A stretch of 64,000 nt of DNA, from contig NZ_JADFFK010000007.1 in NCBI RefSeq assembly GCF_015223355.1, forward strand, positions 209,979 to 273,978, written 5' to 3'. The notes beneath the pieces are model-generated. The model was given only the letters and a program-made list of their open reading frames with translations, did no database searches and was not told where the DNA came from. The DNA comes from Salipiger mangrovisoli (GTDB lineage Bacteria > Pseudomonadota > Alphaproteobacteria > Rhodobacterales > Rhodobacteraceae). This document shows positions 18,219 to 25,019 of the stretch, in pieces. Numbering within the stretch: position 1 is the first letter of the stretch; each line of letters starts with the position of its first letter. A program made the position numbers and the translations under genes.

Positions 18219-18512
18219 TCAGTCCAGCGTGGCCGCGAAGATCACCAGCTCGCGCTGCGCGGCCTTCATCGCGAAGGCGCGGGCCGCCTGGTAGTCGGGG
18301 TCGTCGTAGCAGGCCTGCGCAGTCGCCAGATCGGCGAATTCGACCAGCAGGATTCGGGACTTGTCCCCGGCTTCCAGCATCGTTGGCGCCTCGTCGCCAC
18401 GCCTGACCCTCGCGCCGTATTTCGCCGCGACCGGGGCCCAGAGCCGCCCGTATTCCGCCTGCGCCTCGGCGTCTGTCACATCGGTGCCGAGCACCAGCCA
18501 GTAGCCTTTCAT
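18219..18512 (-). CDS. DUF1330 family small protein
   Basis: A 97-residue protein with the dimeric alpha/beta-barrel (ferredoxin-like) fold typical of DUF1330: opening MKGYWLVLGTDVTD, a central RILLVEFADLATAQACYDDP and QAARAFAMKAAQRELV near the end. ATG 18512 has GGAG 7 bases upstream. It lies alone between the CoA-transferase and rhodanese genes and ends about 145 bases before the CoA-transferase promoter. Biochemical role unknown. Confidence 0.82.
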   Translation of the reverse strand: MKGYWLVLGTDVTDAEAQAEYGRLWAPVAAKYGARVRRGDEAPTMLEAGDKSRILLVEFADLATAQACYDDPDYQAARAFAMKAAQRELVIFAATLD

Positions 18513-18615
18513 CGGGGTCTCCTGTCCCTGCGTGTCATGTCGCCCCGCTCTAGCGCGGGCCGGGGCTGCGGGGAAGGGCGGGAGGGGTGAGCCTTGCCTT
18601 CGAGGTGGGCCGGGC

Positions 18616-18640
18616 AAAAGCAGGCCCTCCCGGGGCCTGC
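18616..18640 (-). terminator. Rho-independent terminator after the rhodanese gene
   Basis: GCAGGCCC / GGGCCTGC form an 8-bp stem at 18620-18640; on the minus strand the stem is followed by TTTT. It lies 23 bases past the rhodanese stop. Confidence 0.75.
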
Positions 18641-18662
18641 GGCGGAAAGGCCAGGGAACGGA

Positions 18663-19028
18663 TCAGCGCTCTGTCGGATGCCCCGCGTCGATCCAGCCTT
18701 GCGTACCGTTCTCGAGGAAGGCGACGCGCGCGATCCCGGCCTTGACCAGCGCATGAGCGGCAATCGCGCCCATCGGCCCGGCCTGGCAGGCGGTGATCAC
18801 CTCGCCCCTGTGACCGGAGATGGCGGTGGGAATGTCCCCCGCCTCGAGCCGGTCGAGCGGCACGATGAGCGCGCTGGGGATGCGGCCTGTTGTCTTGGCG
18901 ATGGCCTCGGGCGGCCGCGGATCGACGAAAAGCGCGCCCCTGCCGTGGCGGCTGGCGGCCTGCCCGGCGGCGATCGAGGGAACGGCCGCGCGGGCCTCTT
19001 CGAGACGGGTGTTGAAGGAGTTTGACAT
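18663..19028 (-). CDS. Rhodanese-like domain protein
   Basis: A 121-residue single-domain rhodanese. The active-site loop contains C81 (TACQAGPMGAIAAHAL), which would carry a persulfide, and the domain opens with the conserved VDPRPPEAI. Such proteins move sulfane sulfur to thiols or cyanide. ATG 19028 is chosen because the domain begins soon after. The YgjV-like gene lies 61 bases upstream on the same strand, so the two probably share the promoter with the GAAAC repeat. Company of OsmC and cysteine synthase-glutaredoxin genes hints at sulfur or thiol stress. Confidence 0.85.
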   Translation of the reverse strand: MSNSFNTRLEEARAAVPSIAAGQAASRHGRGALFVDPRPPEAIAKTTGRIPSALIVPLDRLEAGDIPTAISGHRGEVITACQAGPMGAIAAHALVKAGIARVAFLENGTQGWIDAGHPTER

Positions 19029-19089
19029 CGGAAGGGTCCTTTTCAGGTTGGGGTGAAGATGCGGCGTGGCCGCGCGGGAAAACGGGGGA

Positions 19090-19641
19090 TCAGGCGGCGA
19101 GGCGCAGGGCGCCTGCCTGCCGGGCGAGCCATTCGCGGCGCAGCGCGGCGGCACCGATGCAGGCCGAGATCAGCGCGCCGACGAGGCCGGGCAGGGCGCC
19201 GACCGAGAGGTCGAGGCCGATGCCGAAGGGCGCGGCGCAGAGCATGACGGCGCGCATCCGCAGCGTGTCACGCTGCATCCGGCCGACCATCACGAGGCAG
19301 CAGGCGGTCATCGCCAGTCCCGAGGCCAGCCCGCTCCATGTCAGCGCCGTGACCAGCCAGACCACCGGCAGGAAGCCCAGACCCATGTGGCGCAGCCAGG
19401 GGCGCTCGCCAGCGGCAAGGGCGATAAGCGTCTGGGTCGCGCCGATGGCGCAGACGCCGGTGCCGCTCCACTGGCCAAGCAGCGCGTATTGAGCGGCGTA
19501 GCAAGCGGCGATGCAGAACTGCGCTGTGAGGATCTGGCGGCGCTGCTTGAACAGGGGCCAGACAAGCTGTCCGGCCAGGCCCGCGGATCCGAAGAGGACC
19601 GCCGGGGAGATCGCGGGGATCAAGGCGAGTACGTCGGGCAT
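19090..19641 (-). CDS. YgjV-like inner membrane protein
   Basis: A 183-residue very hydrophobic protein with about six membrane helices, resembling the YgjV/Imp family (opening LFGSAGLAGQLVWPLFKQRR, then QFCIAACYAAQYALLGQWSG). The function of that family is not established. ATG 19641 is chosen because GGAGG sits 5 bases upstream and because longer forms would run through a palindrome at 19658-19675. Transcribed away from the TetR gene, with the GAAAC direct repeat about 80-95 bases upstream of the start. Confidence 0.75.
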   Translation of the reverse strand: MPDVLALIPAISPAVLFGSAGLAGQLVWPLFKQRRQILTAQFCIAACYAAQYALLGQWSGTGVCAIGATQTLIALAAGERPWLRHMGLGFLPVVWLVTALTWSGLASGLAMTACCLVMVGRMQRDTLRMRAVMLCAAPFGIGLDLSVGALPGLVGALISACIGAAALRREWLARQAGALRLAA

Positions 19642-19657
19642 CTTGGCCTCCATCAGA

Positions 19658-19675
19658 GCAGACTTTTTGGTCTGC
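19658..19675. promoter_or_regulatory. Palindrome upstream of the YgjV-like gene
   Basis: GCAGAC-TTTTTG-GTCTGC, perfect 6-bp arms, 17 bases before the chosen start. It contains the same GTCTG/CAGAC element as the palindrome before the TetR gene but in the opposite arrangement. It may be a second TetR operator. Confidence 0.5.
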
Positions 19676-19719
19676 ATCGAACGTACCAACCGGTCTGTTT
19701 TCGGGGGAGAGCCTTCCGG

Positions 19720-19734
19720 GTTTCGCTTGTTTCA
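19720..19734 (-). promoter_or_regulatory. GAAAC direct repeat, copy 5 (YgjV-like/rhodanese promoter)
   Basis: Read on the minus strand it is TGAAAC-AAG-CGAAAC, a 9-bp-period direct repeat identical in pattern to four copies further along. A further GAAAC lies 21 bp upstream (GTTTC at 19750-19754) and GAAAAC about 22 bp downstream. Confidence 0.7.
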
Positions 19735-19799
19735 CCGCCGTATCAGCGCGTTTCAGTCTCGTATTCGCGGTAAATGTTGCGATCCGGGCCGAGGCGGCA

Positions 19800-19817
19800 T
19801 AGTCTGATTACAGACTA
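19800..19817. promoter_or_regulatory. Likely TetR-family operator
   Basis: TAGTCTG-ATTA-CAGACTA is a perfect 18-bp palindrome, 20 bases before the TetR-family start codon, where autoregulatory operators usually sit. Confidence 0.7.
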
Positions 19818-19836
19818 AGCGGTTTGGAGGTGCCCC

Positions 19837-20469
19837 ATGTCCCGCAAGGGTGAGCAGTCCCGCGAACACATTCTCGGAAGCGCCCGCGCGCTGGTGATGG
19901 AGAAGGGCTTTGCGGGCACCTCGATCGACGACATCCTGCGCAGGGCGGGGGTGTCGAAGGGGGCCTTTTTCCATCACTTCGCCTCCAAGGCCGAATTGGC
20001 GCGTGCGCTCGTGCGCTGGCATGCGGGGCAGGATCTCGAGATGTTCCGCACCCTCGCCGCCCGCGCCGAGGCGACCCATGACGATCCCTACGACCAGCTG
20101 CTGATGTTCCTTCAGGGGTTCGAAAGCTACATTTCGAACCCCGAGCAGCCGTCGCGCGGCTGCATGTACGCGGTCTACACCTACGAGAACGCCCAGTTCG
20201 ACGAGGAGGTGCGTGGCATCGTCACCGAGGTGCTGCGGGACTGGACGGCGATCTACATCCGCAAGTTCCAGGAGGTGCTGGATGTACACCCGCCGCGCAT
20301 CGAGGTCAGCGCCCGGCAGCTTGCCGAGTTGGCGGTCTCGATCATCGAAGGCGCGCTGGTGCTTCAGCGTGCCTATGGCAAGCCCGACATGACCGCCCGC
20401 CAATCCCGGCATTTCCGCGAGTATCTCGCGCTGCTCTTCGACCGGCCCGCGCGTGCCGCGGTGGCCTGA
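19837..20469 (+). CDS. TetR/AcrR family transcriptional regulator
   Basis: A 210-residue regulator. The N-terminal helix-turn-helix is clear (TSIDDILRRAGVSKGAFFHHFASKAELARAL, about residues 28-58), followed by an all-helical ligand domain with a conserved GCMYAVYTYE segment. ATG 19837 has TTTGGAGG upstream. It is divergent from the YgjV-like gene, and a perfect palindrome precedes it. It probably represses itself and one or both neighbours; ligand unknown. Confidence 0.9.
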   Translation: MSRKGEQSREHILGSARALVMEKGFAGTSIDDILRRAGVSKGAFFHHFASKAELARALVRWHAGQDLEMFRTLAARAEATHDDPYDQLLMFLQGFESYISNPEQPSRGCMYAVYTYENAQFDEEVRGIVTEVLRDWTAIYIRKFQEVLDVHPPRIEVSARQLAELAVSIIEGALVLQRAYGKPDMTARQSRHFREYLALLFDRPARAAVA

Positions 20470-20488
20470 ACCGTTGCGGGCTTCGGCG

Positions 20489-20526
20489 TGAAACGAATGA
20501 AACAGCGCGCGCAATCGGCCTGAAAC
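20489..20526 (+). promoter_or_regulatory. GAAAC direct repeat, copy 1 (OsmC promoter)
   Basis: TGAAAC-GAA-TGAAAC at 20489-20503 and a third TGAAAC at 20521-20526, 23 bp after the second repeat. It lies 80-120 bases before the OsmC start. Confidence 0.72.
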
Positions 20527-20606
20527 GCGGCCCCGTCAGAACTTCTGTCCATCGGAAGGGCACAGCGCCCGACGAGCCCAGACACTCCAATGGACAGGAG
20601 CCCAAG

Positions 20607-21185
20607 ATGACGACCCAGACCCTCGAGAAGCCCGCCAAGACCGCCATGAACGGCGTCGACGTGCCGACCTTCCTCGCCACGCTCGGCGTGGTGGGCGAGA
20701 CCCCGGACATCGCCAAGTTCACCTTCCGCGCCGACGGCGAATGGCTCTCCGGCACCCACAGCCGCACCGCCTTCACCGGCTTCCACGGTGCCATGCAGGA
20801 GATGCAGCACCGCCGCGACTACGCCGTCGAATGCGACCACCCGCAGGTGCTCTGCGGCGCGGACAACGGTGTCACCCCGGTCGAATTGCTGCTGGCGGCG
20901 CTGGCCTCCTGCATCACCGCCGGGATCGGCAACATCGCCTCGATCCGCCAGGTCAAGCTGCACGCGGTCGAGACGAAGATCGAGGGTGACATCAATCTCA
21001 ATGGCATCCTCGGCCTCGACAAGAGCGTGCGCAACGGTTTCGCGGGCATCCGCATGGCGGTGAAGATCCGCGGCGACGCCCCGCAGGAGAAGCTTCGCGA
21101 GATCGTCGAGCAGTCGGTGGCCCGCTCCGCCGTCTTCGACGTGCTGAGCAACGGCGTGCCGGTCTCGGTCGAGATGGCCGCCTGA
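20607..21185 (+). CDS. OsmC family protein
   Basis: A 192-residue protein of the OsmC/Ohr fold. The family reduces organic peroxides with two cysteines; C83 (HPQVLCGADNG) and C102 (LAALASCITAG) are in the expected places, and C76 is an extra cysteine. The helix PVELLLAALASC is the family hallmark. An N-terminal extension of about 30 residues is longer than in E. coli OsmC. ATG 20607 follows CAGGAG. It is probably cotranscribed with a 56-residue gene downstream. Peroxide or reactive-sulfur defence is the likely role. Confidence 0.88.
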   Translation: MTTQTLEKPAKTAMNGVDVPTFLATLGVVGETPDIAKFTFRADGEWLSGTHSRTAFTGFHGAMQEMQHRRDYAVECDHPQVLCGADNGVTPVELLLAALASCITAGIGNIASIRQVKLHAVETKIEGDINLNGILGLDKSVRNGFAGIRMAVKIRGDAPQEKLREIVEQSVARSAVFDVLSNGVPVSVEMAA

Positions 21186-21268
21186 CCCCGGACAGACTGC
21201 CCGCGCCGACCGGTGCGCGGGCCACGTCCCCCAAGCCCTCAATCCCCCTCATCCGAAAGGACAGATCC

Positions 21269-21439
21269 ATGCCCCGTTTCTCCGCCCCCGCCGCCAAGCC
21301 CAGCTACGGCTCCGGTTTCGACAACGTCGCGATGCGCGACACCTTCGCCGACTTCCGCGCCTGGTGGGACCGTGCCTGCCTGCTCGCCGAAGCGCCGGTG
21401 CAGGCTCCGAAAGGCACCTCCCTGCCGATGGCCGCCTGA
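21269..21439 (+). CDS. Small uncharacterised protein, 56 residues
   Basis: A short gene 83 bases after the OsmC stop with AAAGGA 8 bases before its ATG. The product opens MPRFSAPAAKPSYGSGFDNV, contains an aromatic stretch (FADFRAWWDRACLLAEA) and ends in MAA. Third codon positions are GC-rich as in neighbours, supporting translation. I recognise no domain. It ends about 90 bases before a GAAAC repeat, so it belongs with OsmC rather than with the flavoprotein genes. Confidence 0.6.
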   Translation: MPRFSAPAAKPSYGSGFDNVAMRDTFADFRAWWDRACLLAEAPVQAPKGTSLPMAA

Positions 21440-21531
21440 GCCGGGCTCTCCTCCCATCCTCCCACCCTCCCCAACGGCCCGCTGCCATTGCGCTGCGGGC
21501 CGTCTGCTTTTCACGGGCCGCGCGCCGGCGC

Positions 21532-21579
21532 TGAAACACTCGAAACGCGAAGGCCTGCGGCAAGACGCAGTGGCGAAAC
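21532..21579 (+). promoter_or_regulatory. GAAAC direct repeat, copy 2 (flavoprotein operon promoter)
   Basis: TGAAAC-ACT-CGAAAC at 21532-21546, with a third GAAAC at 21575-21579, exactly 33 bp after the second. The flavoprotein start lies 43 bases beyond. The sequence after the third copy (ACGG-N7-AATCTTGG) resembles that after copy 3 (ACGG-N7-AGACTTGG). Confidence 0.72.
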
Positions 21580-21621
21580 ACGGCGCGGTCAATCTTGGGC
21601 AAACCCCAATGGAGTGAGCCC

Positions 21622-22869
21622 ATGAGCACCGCAACGCGCGTTCTGATCCTTGGTGCCGGCCAGGCCGGCCTTGCCCTGAGCTGGTCGCTGTCGCGGCGCG
21701 GCATCGACCATATCCTGCTCGAACGCGGGCGGGTGGGAGAGCGCTGGCAGTCCGAGCGCTGGCCGGGGCTGCACCTTCTCACGCCGAACTGGATGAACCG
21801 GTTGCCGGGGCCGTGGGCCGAGAAGGATCCCTCGGGCTTCATCTCCGCCGCCGAGTTCGGCCAGCGGCTCGACGCCTACCGCAAGGCCATCGCCGCGCCG
21901 GTGGTGACAGGCTGCGAGGTGCAGCTGGTCGAGCGGGAAAGCGACCGCTTCCGGGTGATCGCCGGCGGTCGGCAGTGGTTCGCCCGCGCGGTGGTCATCG
22001 CCACCGGCGCATGCGATCTGCCGGCGGTTCCGGAGTGGGCCGCCGCGCTGCCGAAAGAGGTCACGCAAGTGGTGCCCACGCGCTACCGCGGTGCGCAGGC
22101 GCTGCCGCAGGGCGGGGTGCTTGTCGTCGGCGCCTCGGCCACCGGCGTGCAGCTGGCGGCCGAGATCCGCGCCTCGGGCCGTCCGGTCACGCTTGCCGTG
22201 GGCCGTCATGTGCGCTGCCCGCGCCGGTATCGCGGGCGCGAGATCTTCGATCTGCTGCAGGACAGCGGATTTCTCGATGCCCCCCGCCCGCCGGATGCCG
22301 ATGCGGCGCAGCTTTTGGCGCTGCCCTCGCTGCAACTCACCGGATCGGAGGGCGGCGGGGCGCTTGGCCTCGACCGGCTCCGCGCGATGGGTGTGCGGCT
22401 GGTGGGCCGGGCGCTCGGCGCCGAGACGGGCGTGCTTCGGCTCGATCCTGCACTCGGCGCGGAGGTCGAGGCGGGGGAGCGTCGGCGGCGCAAGCTGCTC
22501 ACGCATGTCGAGACCCATCTTGCGCTGTCCGGCAGCGCGCTGCCGGCGGATGCCGACGCCTGGCGCAGGCCGGAGCTGCCGCGCCACGGTCCCGAGCGGC
22601 TCGACCTGGCGGCGGCGGGCATCCGCAGCGTCATCTGGGCCACTGGCTTCCGCCGCGCCTACCCGTGGTTGCAGGTTCCGGTGCTGACCGGTGCCGGAGA
22701 GCTGGAGACCCAGGGCGGGCGCACCGCAGTGCCCGGTCTCTACGCGCTTGGCCTGCCGTTCCAGCGCCATCGTGCCTCGGCCTTCATCCACGGCGTCGGT
22801 CGCGATGCCGAGGCGCTGGCCCCGGTCATCGCCGCCGGGCTGCGCCGGGCTCTGCCACGTGCCGCCTGA
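21622..22869 (+). CDS. FAD/NAD(P)-binding monooxygenase-like oxidoreductase (CzcO/FMO type)
   Basis: A 415-residue two-dinucleotide-binding flavoprotein. The FAD motif GAGQAGLALS lies near residue 10, followed by LLERGRVGERWQSERWPGLHLLTPNW as in Baeyer-Villiger or FMO-like enzymes. The second Rossmann motif VVGASATGVQLAAEI is near 172 and ATGFRRAYPWL near 345. ATG 21622 follows GGAG; a TTG further upstream is less likely. Twenty-five bases separate it from a second flavoprotein gene. Substrate unknown; the context suggests a redox or detoxification role. Confidence 0.82.
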   Translation: MSTATRVLILGAGQAGLALSWSLSRRGIDHILLERGRVGERWQSERWPGLHLLTPNWMNRLPGPWAEKDPSGFISAAEFGQRLDAYRKAIAAPVVTGCEVQLVERESDRFRVIAGGRQWFARAVVIATGACDLPAVPEWAAALPKEVTQVVPTRYRGAQALPQGGVLVVGASATGVQLAAEIRASGRPVTLAVGRHVRCPRRYRGREIFDLLQDSGFLDAPRPPDADAAQLLALPSLQLTGSEGGGALGLDRLRAMGVRLVGRALGAETGVLRLDPALGAEVEAGERRRRKLLTHVETHLALSGSALPADADAWRRPELPRHGPERLDLAAAGIRSVIWATGFRRAYPWLQVPVLTGAGELETQGGRTAVPGLYALGLPFQRHRASAFIHGVGRDAEALAPVIAAGLRRALPRAA

Positions 22870-22894
22870 CCCCCTTCACACAAGGAGATTCACA

Positions 22895-24031
22895 ATGAAC
22901 ATAGAAACATACGACGTACTTATCGTGGGGGCCCGCTGCGCCGGCGCGGCCACCGCCCTGCAGCTCGCCCGGCAGGGCGCGAGGGTGCTGCTGATCGACA
23001 GCGCGGCGCCGGGAAGCGACACCATGTCCACCCACGCGCTGATGCGCGGCGCGGTCATGCTGCTGGACCGCTGGGGGCTTGCCGAAGCACTGCGCGACGC
23101 GGGAACACCGCAGATCACCCGGACCAGATTCATCTACGGGACCGAGGCGATCGACATCGCCATCCGCCCGGAACAGGGGGTCGCGGCGCTCATGGCGCCA
23201 CGGCGCCACCTGCTTGACCGGCTGCTCGCCGAGGCGGCCGCGGAGGCGGGCGCCGATGTGCGGTTCGAGACCGCTTGCACCGGGCTGATCGAAGACGCGC
23301 AGGGCCGGGTGCGCGGCGCGCGGCTGGCCTTGCCAGATGGCGGCACCCGCGAGGTGCGCGCAGGGCTGGTGATCGGCGCCGACGGCAAGCGCTCGCGCGT
23401 GGCCCGGCTCGCGGGGGCAGAGGTCACGCGGCGTGCGCATCACACCGTGGCCTGCACCTACCACTACGTCACGGGCCTGCCAAACCGCGGCTTTCGCTGG
23501 CATTTCGCGCCCGGCGCGGCGGGCGGGATCATCCCGACAAACGCCGGGGCAAGCTGCGTCTTCATTGCGCTGCCTCAGGGCTCCGCCTCCGAGCTGCGCC
23601 GCACGCCTCTGGCCGACCTGGCGGCGCGGCACATGCCCGCGATGTCCGAAGACCTGGCCGGCGCGGTGCCGGTCGAGGGGCGGGTGACCTTCGCGGGCCT
23701 GCCGGGCTACATGCGCCGCTGCGCCGGGCCGGGCTGGGCGCTGGTCGGCGATGCCAGTTGGTTCCGCGATCCGATCACCGCGCATGGCATCACCGACGCC
23801 TTCCGCGATGCCGAGCTGCTGTCCTCTGCGGCGAGCAGCGGCACGCTCGGCGGCTACGAGGCACTGCGCGACCACCTGTCGCTGCCGATCTTCGACCTGT
23901 CGGACCGGATCGCCAGCTTTGAGTGGTCGATGGACGAGCTGGCCGGGCTGCACAAGCACCTCAACCGTGCGATGAAAGCCAATCAGGGCTGGATCGCCGG
24001 AGCGCCTGACCCGGCGCGCCGGGTGGCCTGA
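22895..24031 (+). CDS. FAD-dependent oxidoreductase of the p-hydroxybenzoate hydroxylase superfamily
   Basis: A 378-residue flavoprotein with the variant FAD motif VGARCAGAATALQLARQGARVLL (about residues 11-33), the DG motif GADGKRSRVARLAG and the C-terminal GDASWFRDPITAHGITDAFRDAELL, a strong signature of this subgroup. Relatives include halogenases, geranylgeranyl reductases and aromatic hydroxylases. ATG 22895 has AAGGAG 8 bases upstream. It is cotranscribed with the preceding flavoprotein and ends before a strong terminator. Substrate not predictable. Confidence 0.83.
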   Translation: MNIETYDVLIVGARCAGAATALQLARQGARVLLIDSAAPGSDTMSTHALMRGAVMLLDRWGLAEALRDAGTPQITRTRFIYGTEAIDIAIRPEQGVAALMAPRRHLLDRLLAEAAAEAGADVRFETACTGLIEDAQGRVRGARLALPDGGTREVRAGLVIGADGKRSRVARLAGAEVTRRAHHTVACTYHYVTGLPNRGFRWHFAPGAAGGIIPTNAGASCVFIALPQGSASELRRTPLADLAARHMPAMSEDLAGAVPVEGRVTFAGLPGYMRRCAGPGWALVGDASWFRDPITAHGITDAFRDAELLSSAASSGTLGGYEALRDHLSLPIFDLSDRIASFEWSMDELAGLHKHLNRAMKANQGWIAGAPDPARRVA

Positions 24032-24125
24032 GACGTCGCAAGGCCGCGCGGCGCGCCTATGCCGGGCTGCCTTGGCGCATCGGCGGAAGCGGCGGCGGTG
24101 GGACACCTGACCCGTGCAAGACAAA

Positions 24126-24161
24126 AAGGACCCGCCGATCTGGCGGGTCCTTCCTTTTTTT
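24126..24161. terminator. Strong rho-independent terminator
   Basis: AAGGACCCGCC / GGCGGGTCCTT, perfect 11-bp stem with a GATCT loop, then CCTTTTTTT. A-rich sequence on the other side lets it also stop the convergent 49-residue gene. Confidence 0.92.
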
Positions 24162-24184
24162 GTCCAGCGGCTGCGCGCGGCGGC

Positions 24185-24334
24185 TCAAAACCCGTGGGTG
24201 CGGCGAAAGACCCGGTGCCACTCGGCCTCGCGCTCGATCTCGGCCTTGGCGCCGTAACCGTGCCGGGCGCGGCGCAATCTGCGGTCCGCGCGGGGCTGCT
24301 GCAGGGCATTGTTCAACGCGTTGAGGGCTTTCAT
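24185..24334 (-). CDS. Small basic protein, 49 residues, uncharacterised
   Basis: A short gene convergent with the flavoprotein operon. AAGGAG lies 8 bases before ATG 24334. The product opens MKALNALNNALQQPRADRRL and ends AEWHRVFRRTHGF, rich in Arg. Length and charge recall DUF1127-type small proteins, but I cannot confirm the family. Codons are strongly GC-ending, as in real genes here. A single GAAAC in the same orientation (GTTTC at 24410-24414 on the plus strand) lies 76 bases upstream. Confidence 0.65.
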   Translation of the reverse strand: MKALNALNNALQQPRADRRLRRARHGYGAKAEIEREAEWHRVFRRTHGF

Positions 24335-24364
24335 GTCATGGCTCCTTGCGTTTGGCGGTGATGC

Positions 24365-24403
24365 GCCAGTCTCGCGTGCCGGTCTCGCGTGCCAGTCTCG
24401 CGC
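24365..24403. repeat. Three tandem 13-bp repeats
   Basis: GCCAGTCTCGCGT, GCCGGTCTCGCGT, GCCAGTCTCGCGC in direct tandem at 24365, 24378 and 24391, plus a partial fourth (GCCGGTG). They lie between the 49-residue gene and the haemoglobin operon, in a 324-base gene-free stretch (24335-24658) that otherwise holds a GAAAC repeat and a leader hairpin. Confidence 0.85.
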
Positions 24404-24474
24404 GCCGGTGTTTCAGCCCGATGTCCCGCGGCGGCCCCGTGCGTATCGCGTGCAGCGCCGCCCCAGCGCGCTGC

Positions 24475-24522
24475 TGAAACAATCGAAACACGGCCCAACC
24501 TTGCGCGACATGCGCCTGAAAC
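24475..24522 (+). promoter_or_regulatory. GAAAC direct repeat, copy 3 (haemoglobin-kinase operon promoter)
   Basis: TGAAAC-AAT-CGAAAC at 24475-24489 and a third GAAAC at 24518-24522, exactly 33 bp after the second. It precedes the truncated haemoglobin start by about 140 bases, so the transcript would have a sizeable leader. Confidence 0.75.
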
Positions 24523-24630
24523 ACGGGCGACCAAGACTTGGATTTCCGCCCTTGGATGAAAACCTTGCCACAGAGGTGCAAGATCCCGCATGTTTGTAGA
24601 GCATTGCATGTTCGCGCATTTTTACGGTGG

Positions 24631-24645
24631 GGAGCCGCGGGCTCC
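24631..24645 (+). promoter_or_regulatory. Leader hairpin next to the haemoglobin ribosome site
   Basis: GGAGCC-GCG-GGCTCC, perfect 6-bp stem, directly followed by GGGGGAGG and ATG 24659. It could mask or expose the ribosome site. Confidence 0.45.
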
Positions 24646-24658
24646 GGGGGAGGTTGCC

Positions 24659-25015
24659 ATGGAGAAGTCCCTGTTCGACAAGTACGGCGGCTTTTCCGTC
24701 GTCAGCAAGATCGTCCTCGACCTCTACGACCGGCTGCTGGACGATGATGACGTGGGCCCGTTCTTCGACGAGATCGACATGGCCCGCATCGTCGATCACC
24801 AAACCAAGTTCGTCTCTTCGCTGATGGGCGGCCCGGCCTCCTACACCGACGAGCAGATCCGCAAGATGCACGCGCATCTGCGGATCGATCAAAGGCATTT
24901 CGACAAGCTCCAATCGCTGCTGCGCGCCACGCTGGCAGATCATGGCGTGGCACCCGAGGATCAGGACGCGATTCTCGGGGCCTTCGAGGCGCGGCGCCCC
25001 TTGGTGACGGAGTAA
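24659..25015 (+). CDS. Group I truncated haemoglobin (trHbN type)
   Basis: A 118-residue 2-over-2 globin. It opens SLFDKYGGFSVVSKIVLDLYDRLL, the typical A-B helix region with Tyr 23 at about B10, has DHQTKF at the E helix (Q48) and HAHLRI at the F helix, where H71 probably binds haem iron. Such proteins bind O2 or NO and detoxify or sense NO. ATG 24659 is chosen for the GGGGGAGG site; earlier in-frame ATGs (24590, 24608) lack one. Only 4 bases separate it from the PAS-cyclase gene, so it is probably the haem input of that signalling operon. Confidence 0.9.
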   Translation: MEKSLFDKYGGFSVVSKIVLDLYDRLLDDDDVGPFFDEIDMARIVDHQTKFVSSLMGGPASYTDEQIRKMHAHLRIDQRHFDKLQSLLRATLADHGVAPEDQDAILGAFEARRPLVTE

Positions 25016-25019
25016 CGCC

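Noticed and set aside
24365..24403. Possible CRISPR-like array
   Set aside because: Repeats are 13 bp, directly adjacent without spacers, and no cas genes are present.
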